Position numbers and translations under genes: made by a program. From MFD01213-c1 sp963704405 (GTDB lineage: Bacteria > Planctomycetota > Phycisphaerae > Tepidisphaerales > Tepidisphaeraceae), in NCBI GenBank assembly GCA_963704405.1, contig OY969903.1:4712001-4776000 (forward strand): a stretch of DNA of 64,000 bases, in the 5' to 3' direction. Below are positions 20,870-30,404 of the stretch, in pieces (the stretch's first letter is position 1; the number at the start of each line of letters is the position of its first letter). The notes under the pieces are model-generated. The model did no database searches. It worked only from the letters and a program-made list of their open reading frames with translations, and was not told the DNA's origin.

Positions 20870-21656
20870 ATGCGAAAAAATGGAGCGCTCATCCTCGCAA
20901 TGCTCTGTCTCATCGCCTTCACGCGCGACATCTTCGCCGAGACCATCACACTCTCCGCGGCCATCAGCCTCAAAGAATCCCTGACCCAAATCGCAAAGAC
21001 CTACGAATCCGAAACCGGCGATCAGGTCGAATTCAACTTCGGCGCTTCCGGCCCTCTGGCGGTTCAGATCGAGCAGGGCGACTCCAGTTGACGCATTCAT
21101 CTCCGCCGCCGCTAAACAAACCGATCAGCTCATCAAGTCCGGCAAGGCTGATGCCACCAGCCGCCGGATCATCGCAACAAACACGCTCGTCCTGATCGCG
21201 CCCGCCGCCAATGCCCACCCGCCCAAATCCTTCACCGACCTCACCGATCCGCACATCGAAAAGCTGGCGGTCGGCGAGCCCCGCGCCGTCCCCGCAGGCC
21301 AGTACGCCATGCAAACGCTCGAATCTCTTCACCTCACTGCCGCCGTCACCCCCCGCCTGGTCTACGGCTCGAACGTGCGGCAGGTGCTCGATTACGTTCA
21401 GCAAAACGAAGTCGACGCCGGCATCGTCTACGCTACCGACGTCCGACAAGCCGGAGACGCCGTAAAGGTCATCGCGACGGCGGACGCTTCCACTCACGAT
21501 GCGATCGAATACCCCGCCGTACTGGTCACCGGAGCCAGCCATTCTGCGGCGGCCAGGAAATTCCTGGACTATCTTCTCACCCCGCCCGCCCAGGCCATCT
21601 TCACGGCCAGCGGTTTCAACCCACCGCCGCAGCCTGCAACCAGGCCCAATCCATAA
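20870..21656 (+). CDS. modA: Molybdate ABC transporter substrate-binding protein, one frame break
   Basis: The periplasmic molybdate-binding component. A signal peptide (MRKNGALILAMLCLIAFTRDIFA) precedes TITLSAAISLKESLTQIAKTYE and FNFGASGPLAVQIEQG, both strongly ModA-like (the Ser residues that hold the oxyanion). At about 21085 the frame changes, and VDAFISAAAKQTDQLIKSGK...RIIATNTLVLIAP, VPAGQYAMQTLE and EVDAGIVYATDV follow, the rest of ModA. The net shift is one extra or two missing bases. modB follows in the same direction. No modC is present, at least nearby. Confidence 0.88.
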
Positions 21657-21754
21657 ATTACTCTGGACTCAAATAATAAATCGGTCAAACTCGCCGATTG
21701 CAGGGCGATCGCAAAATTTCTCTTTGTTCTCCGTGTTGCGTGGTAGCTTCATCC

Positions 21755-22420
21755 GTGTCCGACCTCCTCTCCCCACTCCTCTTCTCGCTCGCCGTCGCCA
21801 CTGCGGCGACGTTGCTCGTGATTCTCGTCGGTGTTCCCCTCTCCTATCTCGCCGCCCGGATTCGCTTCCCGGGCAAGAGCCTGCTCGAAGCTGCCATCAC
21901 CATACCGCTTGTTCTTCCGCCTACTGTTGTCGGTTACTTCCTGCTTGTCATCTTCGGCCGCAACGGCTGGATCGGTTCTTCTCTTCGCAGCATCACCGGC
22001 GGATACAGCGTCATCTTCCGACCTGAAGGGGCAGTCCTCGCCGCTGCCGTTGTTTCTCTTCCGCTTCTCTATTTGCCGACGCGCGCCGCCTTCGCGGCCG
22101 TCGATCGCGAACTGGAAGACATGGCCCGCATTCTCGGCGCAACCCCGCTGCAGATCTTCTGGCATGTGAGTCTTCCCCTGGCCCGCCGCGGTATCGCCAG
22201 CGGCTTGCTCCTGACCTTCGCCCGCGCCCTGGGTGAATTCGGGGCGACTGTCATGGTCCTCGGCCAATTCGCCAACCGCCAGACGCTGCCGATCTCCATC
22301 TACAACGACTGGTCGTCCGGCGAAATGCCCCATGCCGCCCCGGCGGTATGGGCGCTCACCCTCATATCACTGGTCGTCATCCTCGTTTACAACCGTTCCC
22401 CCTGGACCCATCGGGATTGA
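21755..22420 (+). CDS. modB: Molybdate ABC transporter permease
   Basis: An inner-membrane permease of the ModB family: five or so helices, PLVLPPTVVGYFLLVIFGRNGWIG, and the EAA loop FAAVDRELEDMARILGATPLQIFWHVSLPLA, which contacts the ATPase. It ends GEFGATVMVLGQF...RQTLPISIYNDWSSGE, diagnostic for ModB. GTG at 21755 is chosen; in-frame starts up to 21698 would add a non-hydrophobic leader. It lies 98 bp after modA. The ATPase ModC is not found next to it. Confidence 0.93.
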   Translation: MSDLLSPLLFSLAVATAATLLVILVGVPLSYLAARIRFPGKSLLEAAITIPLVLPPTVVGYFLLVIFGRNGWIGSSLRSITGGYSVIFRPEGAVLAAAVVSLPLLYLPTRAAFAAVDRELEDMARILGATPLQIFWHVSLPLARRGIASGLLLTFARALGEFGATVMVLGQFANRQTLPISIYNDWSSGEMPHAAPAVWALTLISLVVILVYNRSPWTHRD

Positions 22421-22577
22421 CTTGCTCCGCTCCCGCCAAAACCGCGAAAATCATACGCGAATCGCCATTTCTTCTGTGTGTAACTTCACAATCTCCAAAT
22501 CATTAAAAAAGTGGGAACGTTATTTGCATTACCAACGTATAGATATGAGGGATAGAGGTAGGACAGGAGGATCAACC

Positions 22578-22952
22578 ATGATCAAGGTAAAGCATCTGCT
22601 GGATGCGGTTGAAGAAGATGATGGGCAACGCATCTGGGTCGAAGCGATTGGCCTCACGCTCGACCTTCGCGAGTGGTGTCAGGTGGGTCATATTCTCAGT
22701 CATCTTGGGCCCCCGCGCGAACTGTGGCTCTGGTTCGATGACCACCCGCAGGCCTACGACTATTTCCGGGCGCGTTACCACGATCAGCTCAGTAAAAGTC
22801 CGTATCGCAAGGCCCTGATCGATCTGGTCGCCGCCGCGCGTCACGCCAATTTTACGCTCATCTACCAAGGCGAAGACCCTGAACACAATACGGCGACTGC
22901 CTTATACGAATTCCTCTGCGAACTCGAAGCCTATGTTCCGCCGGAGGCATAG
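22578..22952 (+). CDS. DUF488 family protein
   Basis: A 124-residue soluble protein. DUF488 landmarks are RIWVEAIGLTLDLREW, LWLWFDDHPQAYDYFRARYHDQL and FTLIYQGEDPEHNTATALYEFL, which corresponds to the usual LLYAAKDxxHNxAVVL ending. ATG at 22578 has a good ribosome-binding site (ACAGGAGG, about ten bases upstream). The family has no proven biochemical function. It is 158 bp after modB and may be independent. Confidence 0.8.
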   Translation: MIKVKHLLDAVEEDDGQRIWVEAIGLTLDLREWCQVGHILSHLGPPRELWLWFDDHPQAYDYFRARYHDQLSKSPYRKALIDLVAAARHANFTLIYQGEDPEHNTATALYEFLCELEAYVPPEA

Positions 22953-23236
22953 TTCCGCATTATAAAAATCTGTTTTTTGCTTCCTCCATTGGTTGCCGAT
23001 GGAGGGGGTACTGAATTTCAAAAAGCTCGATTTTCGCATACTATCGGCCCATCTTATTCGCGATACTCGGCTAACCCTCCCAAACTGCCCCATCTCCCCT
23101 GAAATTGCCCGTAAGCCACTGCAAAATAACGCTACAGCTCAATAAAGCTGTAGACTGGCCGTATATATCAAGGTGGGAACGACCGCCGCCTGCATCGCCG
23201 AGGCGGATTTTCGGTCGCGATCCGGGGAGAGATATT

Positions 23237-24136
23237 ATGGGCAAGCTTAGTGGGTCAAATTTTTCACCGTCTGCCGCCGGGGCGCCAAAGACCCTGTTTG
23301 GTTATGACGTCATCGACTTCATCGGCGAAGGCGCCGGCAGCGTGATCTACGCCGTCAACCGTCCGGAAAACGGCCAGGTTTACGCACTCAAGCACGTCAC
23401 CCGCCGAAACGAAAAAGACATTCGCTTCATCGAGCAGCTCGAAAACGAATACGAGGTCAGCCAGAAGTTTTCGCACCCCGGTCTGCGGCGTTCGATCGAC
23501 GTTCGCGTCGTCCGCACGTTCCTGCGCAAACCGACCGAAGCGATGCTGGTGATGGAATTGTTCGACGGCATCCCCCTCGACGCCCAGAAAGCCCGCGACG
23601 CTATCGGCACAGTTGATATCTTCATCAGCGTCGCCGAGGCGCTCGACGCGCTCCACAGCTACGGCTATATCCACTGCGACCTTAAGCCCAACAACATCCT
23701 CGTCAACGCCCGCAACGAAGTAAAAGTGATCGACTTCGGCCAGGCCTGCCCCGTCGGCACCGCCAAGAGCCGAATCCAGGGCACCCCCGACTTCATTTCC
23801 CCCGAGCAGGTGAAGTGCGAGCCCGTCACCGTCCGCACGGATGTCTTCAATTTCGGCGCGACGATGTACTGGGCGCTGACATGTAAATCCCTGCCGACTT
23901 TATTCAATATCCAAAAGCCAAAATCTGAAAACACGCTGCTCTACGACGGCCTGATCCCTACCCCCGCCAGCCTGAACCCGCGCGTGCCGGAGAGCCTGTC
24001 GAACCTGATCATGGAATGCGTGAAAACCAATCCTCTTAAGCGCCCCGCCGACCTGAAAGAAATCGCCCGGCGACTGGAAATCATCCGCCACGCGATGACC
24101 CGCCAGGCTGCCCAGGCGTCGAGCACCGTTGCGTGA
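23237..24136 (+). CDS. Cytosolic Hanks-type Ser/Thr protein kinase
   Basis: A 299-residue kinase consisting of a catalytic domain only. Seen motifs: glycine loop GEGAGSV (residues 30-36), Lys52 in ALKHV, the catalytic loop HCDLKPNN (Asp148, with HCD in place of HRD), DFG at 166-168, the activation segment GTPDFISPEQV, and Asp in TDVFNFGATMYWAL. All key residues are present, so it should be active. There is no membrane helix or sensor domain, unlike PknB. GGGGAGAG before ATG 23237 supports the start. Neighbouring genes give no clue to its target. Confidence 0.92.
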   Translation: MGKLSGSNFSPSAAGAPKTLFGYDVIDFIGEGAGSVIYAVNRPENGQVYALKHVTRRNEKDIRFIEQLENEYEVSQKFSHPGLRRSIDVRVVRTFLRKPTEAMLVMELFDGIPLDAQKARDAIGTVDIFISVAEALDALHSYGYIHCDLKPNNILVNARNEVKVIDFGQACPVGTAKSRIQGTPDFISPEQVKCEPVTVRTDVFNFGATMYWALTCKSLPTLFNIQKPKSENTLLYDGLIPTPASLNPRVPESLSNLIMECVKTNPLKRPADLKEIARRLEIIRHAMTRQAAQASSTVA

Positions 24137-24225
24137 TTTCAACGTCGATCGAACGCACATAACCGCTTCCGCGGCAGCACAGGCATATTGCCTCAGTCAA
24201 AGTGCATAAGGCGCGCACTGCGCAG

Positions 24226-25665
24226 TCAATCAAACAACCGCCGCTGCTTGCCATCCTCCACCACGGACTCGACCTCCCCATCTGTAAAGCTCGTCACCAT
24301 GCGATCTCCCTCTTTCACCTGGGCCGCGCTGACGACGATCGCGCCGCTTTTCTTCAAGCGCGTAAGCGAATATCCCCGTTGCAGCACCCGATGCGGACTG
24401 ACCGCGTCAAGCAGCGCTGACATCGACTGAATGCGATCCCCCCGCCGCTGCAGTGCGTTCAGCATCCCGCGGCCAAGCCGGCCCTGAATCTCGCCGATTT
24501 TCGTCGCGAAGCGCACCACCTGCATCGCCGGCGTGTGTTTTTCCAACCGGTCGGCACATTCCTGCAGTCGCCGCTCCTGATCGCGCAGCAGGTCATTCAT
24601 CCCCATCTGCATCGATCGCTGGCGATCATCCAGCAGGATGCGAAGGTCGTTGATCCAATCGGTCGGCCGGCGAAACACTTCATGCCGCTCAGCAGCAACC
24701 AGCCGCCGGCGGCAATCCTGCACTGTGCTGCGCATTTCCCGCCGCAGCCGCACTGCGATCCCTTCCACAACTTCAACGGCATTGCGCCAATGCCCCGTCG
24801 CGATCTGCGCCGCCTCGGTCGGTGTGTGCGCATGATGATCCGCCACCAGGTCGGCGATGGATACATCCACCTCATGCCCGATGCCCGTGATGATCGGAAT
24901 GCGCGAAGCGGCGATCGCGCGAGCCAGCGATTCCTCATTGAAACCCCACAGGTCTTCTAAAGCTCCGCCGCCTCGTCCGAGCAGGATCAAATCCGGCCCG
25001 CCGATCTGGTCGCTGTACTCATTCACATGCTCAATCGCCGCCGCAATCTGCCGCCCGCAGCCGTCTCCCTGCACCGGCACGTGATAGAGCTGCAATTGCA
25101 GCCAGGCAAACCGCCGCAGCACCTTCAGCATGTCCTGCAGCGCCGCCGTCTCGCGGCTGGTTATGATCACAATCTTCGCCGGATAGCGCGGCACCTCCCG
25201 CTTGCGCTCCACATCAAACAACCCCTCCGCCTCCAGCTTGCTCCGCAACTGCTGAAACGCCAGTTCCAGCGCCCCCTGCCCGATCGGCTGCAACTGGTTC
25301 ACATAAAGCTGATATTTCCCCTGGGCCGCATAAATCCGCACACCGCCTGTCGCGAGCAATTCCATCCCGTCGCCCGGCTTAAACTTCACCCGCTCAAATT
25401 CGCTGCGAAACATCACGCAATTGATGCAAGCCCCCGGATCCTTCAACGTAAAGTACGCATGCCCCGACCCCCGGTTGAGATTGAAATTACTCACCTCCCC
25501 GCGAACCACCAAGCTCGGCGGCACTCCGCCGGTAATTGCCTTCTCAATCACCTTCGTCACCTGCGTCACCGATAACGCCGCCTCTGAACCCGTCCCGCTT
25601 CCCCCGCGCGGCTTCCGCGGCGCCACCAGCTTCTCACGCAGATCGAAGAACCCATTTCCACTCAT
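24226..25665 (-). CDS. xseA: Exodeoxyribonuclease VII large subunit
   Basis: Catalytic subunit of ExoVII, which degrades single-stranded DNA from both ends. An N-terminal OB-fold domain (LSVTQVTKVIEKAI...VVRGEVSNFNLNRGSGHAYFTLKD) precedes the catalytic region with DLILLGRGGGALEDLWGFNEE and TGIGHEVDVSIADLVADHHAHTPTEAA, then a coiled coil and the C-terminal QRGYSLTRLKKSGAIV. Length, 479 residues, is normal. ATG at 25665 is chosen although the frame stays open far upstream, because homology starts there. xseB is not adjacent. Confidence 0.95.
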   Translation of the reverse strand: MSGNGFFDLREKLVAPRKPRGGSGTGSEAALSVTQVTKVIEKAITGGVPPSLVVRGEVSNFNLNRGSGHAYFTLKDPGACINCVMFRSEFERVKFKPGDGMELLATGGVRIYAAQGKYQLYVNQLQPIGQGALELAFQQLRSKLEAEGLFDVERKREVPRYPAKIVIITSRETAALQDMLKVLRRFAWLQLQLYHVPVQGDGCGRQIAAAIEHVNEYSDQIGGPDLILLGRGGGALEDLWGFNEESLARAIAASRIPIITGIGHEVDVSIADLVADHHAHTPTEAAQIATGHWRNAVEVVEGIAVRLRREMRSTVQDCRRRLVAAERHEVFRRPTDWINDLRILLDDRQRSMQMGMNDLLRDQERRLQECADRLEKHTPAMQVVRFATKIGEIQGRLGRGMLNALQRRGDRIQSMSALLDAVSPHRVLQRGYSLTRLKKSGAIVVSAAQVKEGDRMVTSFTDGEVESVVEDGKQRRLFD

Positions 25666-25763
25666 GACAGGGAAGAGTATACCTCTGGCGTTGCTGTTGC
25701 CACTGATCGGAAGAAATGCGCCGCCAGGACGCCAAAGAGCCAAAAGGTAAGAGGAGAAGCGCA

Positions 25764-25978
25764 ATGCCTTATGATGAGGAGTTGACTCCATATGCAGATG
25801 CGTTTGAGCCATCTCCGGAGCTTGACGAGCTAATTCGCCGGGTAATCGGACGGCGATCGAAGTACGCCGCGAGCCTGGCGCCGGCTTTGTCAAAGAAGCA
25901 TATGAAAATGCGCTCGCCATTGAGCTAACCCATCGCGGCATTCCTTTCCAACAGCAATCGCATTCTTTTTTCCGTTGA
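25764..25978 (+). pseudogene. GxxExxY family protein remnant, frameshifted and truncated
   Basis: ATG at 25764 starts a short reading frame (SPELDELIRRVIG) that then becomes nonsense. If one base is added near 25850 the next codons read TAIEVRREPGAGFVKEAYENALAIELTHRGIPFQQQ, the clear N-terminal half of the GxxExxY family (usual form IGAAIEVHRxLGPGFLE). A stop at 25978 cuts the protein to about 71 residues, and the second half expected in this family is missing; the AspT-like gene starts 3 bp later. The combination of frame break and missing half suggests a genuine remnant. GxxExxY proteins have no settled function. Confidence 0.7.
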
Positions 25979-25981
25979 ACC

Positions 25982-27670
25982 ATGACCGCATCCATCATCC
26001 AACATCTTTTCCCAACCGCTTCCGTGCCCGGCGGGCTCGCCACGCTGTCTCTGGCGGTCGCGATCGGCATTGCCCTGGGGAACATCCGCGTCAAAGGGGT
26101 TCGCCTCGGTGTCGCCGCCGTCCTCTTTTCTGCGCTGTTGTTCGGCCAGGCCGGTCTCTCGATTGATCCGCAAGTGCTCCAATACTTCCGCGATTTCGCC
26201 CTTGTGCTGTTTGTCTACACCATCGGCATGCAGATGGGTCCCGGCTTTCTCGCATCGCTTCGAGCCGAGGGCCTTCGCCTCAATCTCCTGGCCGCAATGA
26301 CGCTTATCTTCGGCGCACTGATGTCCGCCGGCATCTGCATTTTCTTTGGATTGCCCCGTCACATCGCCTCCGGTCTTTTCACCGGCGGTTTCGCCACCAC
26401 GCCCGCGCTCGCCGCCGCCCAGGAGGCTATCCACCAGCTTGCGACGTCGCACGGCCAAAGCCCACAACCGATGCTCGACGCCGTCAACCTCGCCTATTCC
26501 GTCGCCTATCCTTTCGGCCTGACGGGGCCGATCGCGCTGGTCATCTTTCTCCGCATCCTGTTCCGCGTGGACATGAAGCAGGAGCTGAAAAAGCTGCATG
26601 ACAATGAAGACAAACGCCGCCCGCCGCTGGCTGTCGCCGACATCGAAGTCACTCATCCCAGCCTCAGCGGTGTTCCCGTGCGCGACCAGCGCTTCCTGCA
26701 AAACCGCGGCGTCCTTTTCACCCGCATCCTCCGCGGTTCCACTCAATCCGTCCCGACCGCTTCCACCGAACTCCAGGTCGGCGACATCGTCCGCGCCTTC
26801 GGCCCTAAGCCCGCAATCGATGAACTGATCCCCCTCATGGGCCGCCCCAGTCAGATCAACCTGGCCGAAGTCGGCAGCAACATCGAACGCTGCCACATCG
26901 TGGTCACCCATCCGCATGTTCTCGGCAAAACGCTGCGCGAACACGATCTGATCAACGAATACGGCGTAACCCTCTCCCGGATCAACCGCTCCGGCGTCGA
27001 CCTGCCCGCCCGCGCTTCGCTGAAGCTGCAGTTCGGCGACGCCGTCACCGCCGTCGGCCCAGCGGCCGGCCTCCGCGCCGTCGAGAAAAAACTCGGCAAC
27101 TCCACGGACGCCCTCAATTACACCCAGCTTATTCCCATCTTCGTCGGCATCTGGCTGGGCGTCATCGTCGGGAGCATCCCGCTTGCCGTCCCCGGCCTGC
27201 ACAGCAGCATCCGCATCGGACTCGCCGGTGGTCCGATGATCGTCGCGATCATCCTCTCTCGCCTGGGCAACGTCGGCCCGATCGTCTGGTACATGCCCCC
27301 CGCCGCCAACCAGCTCCTTCGCGATTTCGGCATGGCTGTCTTCCTCGCCTGCGTCGGTTTCGAATCCGGGAACCACTTCCTTCAAAAGCTCCTTTACGGT
27401 GGCGGGCTTCCCCTCATCGCCTGGGGCGCCGCCATCACCCTGGTCCCCATGACCGTGATCGCCCTCTTCGCCAGAATTGTCCTGAAAATGAACTTCATCA
27501 CCCTGAGCGGCCTGATTTCCGGCGCCATGACCAGCTCCCCCACCCTGCTCTTCAGCAACGAAACGACCGGCTCCAACGCACCGGCGATTGCCTACGCCGC
27601 CGTCTTCCCGCTATCGATGGTGATTCCTGTTTTCGCAGCGCAGTTGCTGGTGACGACGCTCATGCACTGA
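25982..27670 (+). CDS. AspT/YidE-type transporter with TrkA-C domains
   Basis: A 562-residue membrane protein of the aspartate-alanine exchanger (AAE) type. It consists of two blocks of about five helices, each with the AspT/YidE/YbjL duplication motif (FVYTIGMQMGPGF and FLACVGFESGNHF), and GFATTPALAAAQEA and GAMTSSPTLLFSNE near the ends of the blocks, a conserved pair in the family. Between them (about residues 210-370) lie two RCK_C/TrkA-C-like regions (LQVGDIVRAFGPKPAIDEL and LKLQFGDAVTAVGPAAGLRAVEKKLG). The substrate cannot be told. Confidence 0.9.
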   Translation: MTASIIQHLFPTASVPGGLATLSLAVAIGIALGNIRVKGVRLGVAAVLFSALLFGQAGLSIDPQVLQYFRDFALVLFVYTIGMQMGPGFLASLRAEGLRLNLLAAMTLIFGALMSAGICIFFGLPRHIASGLFTGGFATTPALAAAQEAIHQLATSHGQSPQPMLDAVNLAYSVAYPFGLTGPIALVIFLRILFRVDMKQELKKLHDNEDKRRPPLAVADIEVTHPSLSGVPVRDQRFLQNRGVLFTRILRGSTQSVPTASTELQVGDIVRAFGPKPAIDELIPLMGRPSQINLAEVGSNIERCHIVVTHPHVLGKTLREHDLINEYGVTLSRINRSGVDLPARASLKLQFGDAVTAVGPAAGLRAVEKKLGNSTDALNYTQLIPIFVGIWLGVIVGSIPLAVPGLHSSIRIGLAGGPMIVAIILSRLGNVGPIVWYMPPAANQLLRDFGMAVFLACVGFESGNHFLQKLLYGGGLPLIAWGAAITLVPMTVIALFARIVLKMNFITLSGLISGAMTSSPTLLFSNETTGSNAPAIAYAAVFPLSMVIPVFAAQLLVTTLMH

Positions 27671-27732
27671 TCGCGCATGGTGCGAAAACGCGACACAAAA
27701 AATGTCACGTTTTTGGACGCGGGCATGCTGCG

Positions 27733-29247
27733 TTATGCTTCAACCGCTTGCGGTGAATCGAACAGCGACGGGGAAGGATCGGCGGCGAGCATCATGTGCA
27801 AGCCGTGACGGTCCCTGGCGTAGTAGTTTGGAAGCACGCCGATCGATTGGAAGCCATGGCGCTGATATAGAGCGATGGCCCTGATGTTGGCTTGTTCTAC
27901 TTCCAGATAGACTCGCTTGACGCCGCGGGATTGGAGTTCTTTGACCATCGCAAGCAGCAATCGCTGGCCGACTTTTTGACCGCGATAGTTCTTTTCGACC
28001 GCCAGGCTGTAGATGCGGCCGGAAAGCCCGCGCTTGTGCTGGCGGATCAGCGCGATTCCTTCGCCGATAATCTGGTTCGATTGCTCGGCGACCAGAAAAA
28101 CGGCGCTGCTGCGCTGCTGAAGATATTGAAGCTGGCGTTTTTTCAGGCTCAGGTCAGAGCTGAAGCAGGCGCTTTCCAGTTCCACTGTGGCCGCCAGGTC
28201 GTCCTTGGTCGCGTTGCGAATCGTCGTGGAGACAGGCCTGGACGCTTCCTGTGGACCGATGACCGCCGGCATGGCGACGGACGCCAGGGCGGCTTTTTTT
28301 AACGCGTATTTCTGCAGGAGTTTCACCGGACGATAGCTCATTTTTGTCCAGGCGAGCGACTCCAGCCCCCAATCGTCACCGACATTGCAGAGCGGGCGGT
28401 CGGCCCAATGTTGCCGGCAGAATTCACTGAAGATGAACTGCGCGAGGCCCTTGATTTCCAGGTCGGTTTTTTCGATGACGATGCTGCTCTGATCGTGCCC
28501 GAGGTATTCGCCGAAGGTAAATCCGCGAAGCGCATAGTCCGCCTGCGACTGTTCATCTTTCACCCACACGACCAGCCCCTTGAACCCCAGTTCACCAGCC
28601 GAGCGCAGCGCGAGTTCGGTTGCGATGGTTTCTTTTTGACGTTTAATGGCGCTGGCGTTGGGCTCTTCCAGGTGCTGGGCATCCTGGTGCGTGCGCCAGC
28701 CCTGCAGCAGGGCGAGGCATGGTTCGAAATGTCTGGCGGGGTCGTATGTTTCGACTCGGCTCTGGTATAGCCGCAGGAAGCGGTTTTTCGCCTGGCGCTT
28801 GCTGGAGAGATCACCGCCGGCGAGGTCGATCATGCGGTTGACGTCGTAGACGTAGTCGGTGCCCATGGGAGCGACTTTGAGCCGCGAGCGGTCGAAGCGG
28901 GCAAGGAGTTCTTCGCTGGCGTATTCAACACCGCTGCGGTCGGGAACGCCCTGGGCGGCGTTGTAATCATCCATCAATTCAAACGCCTGGCGCAAGGCGG
29001 CGTCGCTGTTGGTTTGGCCGATGGGGGGAATCAGCAGGGTGAGATCACCGGTGCCATTGGCGAAGACGCACAGGTGGCCGGCGATGCATTTCCAGACGAT
29101 GTGCAGGCTGTTCCGCCAGGTATAAATCTGGGAGAAGGTGTAATCGGAAAGGGGATCTTGTAACGAACCGAAATAGGGGCGAAAGGTGTCCTGGTCGGTT
29201 AGTTCCACCGGCCGGAGGCCAAAGCCCGCGAAGGGGTCTTCTGGCAT
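27733..29247 (-). CDS. DUF2156-GNAT fusion protein
   Basis: A 504-residue two-domain protein. The first 300 residues match DUF2156, the fold of the lysyl-phosphatidylglycerol synthase catalytic domain (double GNAT-like), with FSQIYTWRNSLHIVW near the start, SKRQAKNRFLRLY, and GDDWGLESLAWTKMSYRPVKLLQKY at its end. Residues about 345-490 are a GNAT acetyltransferase of the RimI kind (IYSLAVEKNYRGQKVGQRLLLAMVKEL, with the acetyl-CoA loop RGQKVG, then ALYQRHGFQSIGVLPNYYA). The reading frame is continuous. Possibly it modifies lipid head groups or a peptide N-terminus. ATG is uncertain; the track before it gives no clear ribosome-binding site. Confidence 0.82.
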   Translation of the reverse strand: MPEDPFAGFGLRPVELTDQDTFRPYFGSLQDPLSDYTFSQIYTWRNSLHIVWKCIAGHLCVFANGTGDLTLLIPPIGQTNSDAALRQAFELMDDYNAAQGVPDRSGVEYASEELLARFDRSRLKVAPMGTDYVYDVNRMIDLAGGDLSSKRQAKNRFLRLYQSRVETYDPARHFEPCLALLQGWRTHQDAQHLEEPNASAIKRQKETIATELALRSAGELGFKGLVVWVKDEQSQADYALRGFTFGEYLGHDQSSIVIEKTDLEIKGLAQFIFSEFCRQHWADRPLCNVGDDWGLESLAWTKMSYRPVKLLQKYALKKAALASVAMPAVIGPQEASRPVSTTIRNATKDDLAATVELESACFSSDLSLKKRQLQYLQQRSSAVFLVAEQSNQIIGEGIALIRQHKRGLSGRIYSLAVEKNYRGQKVGQRLLLAMVKELQSRGVKRVYLEVEQANIRAIALYQRHGFQSIGVLPNYYARDRHGLHMMLAADPSPSLFDSPQAVEA

Positions 29248-29693
29248 ATAAGCGACGGTTTCCTCCGAATAGACTTTCGCATCGGCATCACGCGCACGGC
29301 CAATGGCAAAGTCTGGACCACGGCCGGCATCCGTTCCGAGGCAAGCCCGCAGGCTGACCGAATCGGCCGCTGAATAAGCACAGGGATCACCGCCAGATCA
29401 GCCGGTTCAATATCGGCAGAGCGGATCCGTTGAGGGGTATATCGGCGAAAAGAGCAAAGGGGATCAATTCCAACCCCTTGGGTAGGCATCGCGCGATTTT
29501 GACTGGATGTTGTGGAAATGCAAGAGTGATGTTGCGCCGCGACAGGTTTTTTTCCTTAGAGCCTCATGGCTTCCCGCGCGTCGATGCGCCGCGGCATCGC
29601 GTCAGGATCGAGGATTAATAGATGGTGGATCGTCGATGCATGGTCCAACCACCCGACCATTCACTACCTGCGCTCCACTGGCTTTGCTCACGC
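29248..29693. other. Intergenic region without recognised content
   Basis: Between the DUF2156-GNAT gene and the next acetyltransferase gene. Nothing with family resemblance, no clear terminator and no long repeat were seen in this 446-bp stretch. Confidence 0.35.
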
Positions 29694-30248
29694 TTACAGA
29701 TCAATACGAAAGCGGCACTTCTCATGGTCGCCGCGGGCATAGAGATCGTGGTCTTTCGGGACGGGGACAATCTCCGCGAGCGTGGCGCCGAGGCGTTCGC
29801 ACGTGCGGCGGGAGGCGATGTTGTCGGGGTTGCAGGTGATCCAGAGCGTCTTCATGCCATGCCGGCGGGCGAGCGGAAAGAGCAGCCGACTGGCCCGCTC
29901 GGCCAGATGTTGGCCGCGGGCCGGGGGATAGACCTGATAACCGACGTGGCCGATGTATTGCAGGATGTCAGCGGTGTCCCCGATGCGAAGACCGATGCTG
30001 CCGGCGATGGAGATGTCAGGATTGCCCGTCAGGTGCATCCAGAAGTGGTAGCTCGGCGTATACCCGCGGCGAGGGTCGCCGGGATGATGACCCTCGGGCG
30101 CAATGTTCAAAAAGTCGGTCAGACTTTGCCGAGTGATCTTTGCCTGCTCCGGAGCATCGCGGAGCATCAAAGGATGGCGAACGGCAGCCAAAAGATCATT
30201 GATGTATCGATTGTGCGGCGAGACCAGATGCAGATCCCGATCAATCAG
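29694..30248 (-). CDS. GNAT family N-acetyltransferase, start codon uncertain
   Basis: GNAT fold: LIDRDLHLVSPHNRYINDLLAAVRHP at the N-terminus, HFWMHLTGNPDISIAGSIGLRIG, then VGYQVYPPARGQHLAERASRLLFPLARRHGMKTLWITCNPDNIASRRTCERLGA, the acetyl-CoA region and the C-terminal N-x-x-S motif. The homologous part extends upstream of the TTG at 30191, and the frame stays open to 30314 with no ATG, GTG or TTG; CTG at 30248 is used as a provisional start. Either a non-standard start is used or a base error hides the true one. The target is unknown. Confidence 0.7.
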   Translation of the reverse strand: MIDRDLHLVSPHNRYINDLLAAVRHPLMLRDAPEQAKITRQSLTDFLNIAPEGHHPGDPRRGYTPSYHFWMHLTGNPDISIAGSIGLRIGDTADILQYIGHVGYQVYPPARGQHLAERASRLLFPLARRHGMKTLWITCNPDNIASRRTCERLGATLAEIVPVPKDHDLYARGDHEKCRFRIDL

Positions 30249-30404
30249 GGGGCCGGGGTCGAGGAAATGGAAAGAAGGACCGGGGATAGACGCCTTTGGT
30301 TCTGAATGTTTTCGTTATCGGCGATAGGAATGTATCACGAGGCGTTCAGAGTTGTCTGCTGATTTTCCGACTTTTGCAGGTCTATCAGCCCGCGGCCAAA
30401 GAAG

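Noticed and set aside
23237..24136. Toxin or defence kinase system
   Set aside because: The kinase has no adjacent nuclease, toxin or defence partner; a normal signalling kinase is more likely.
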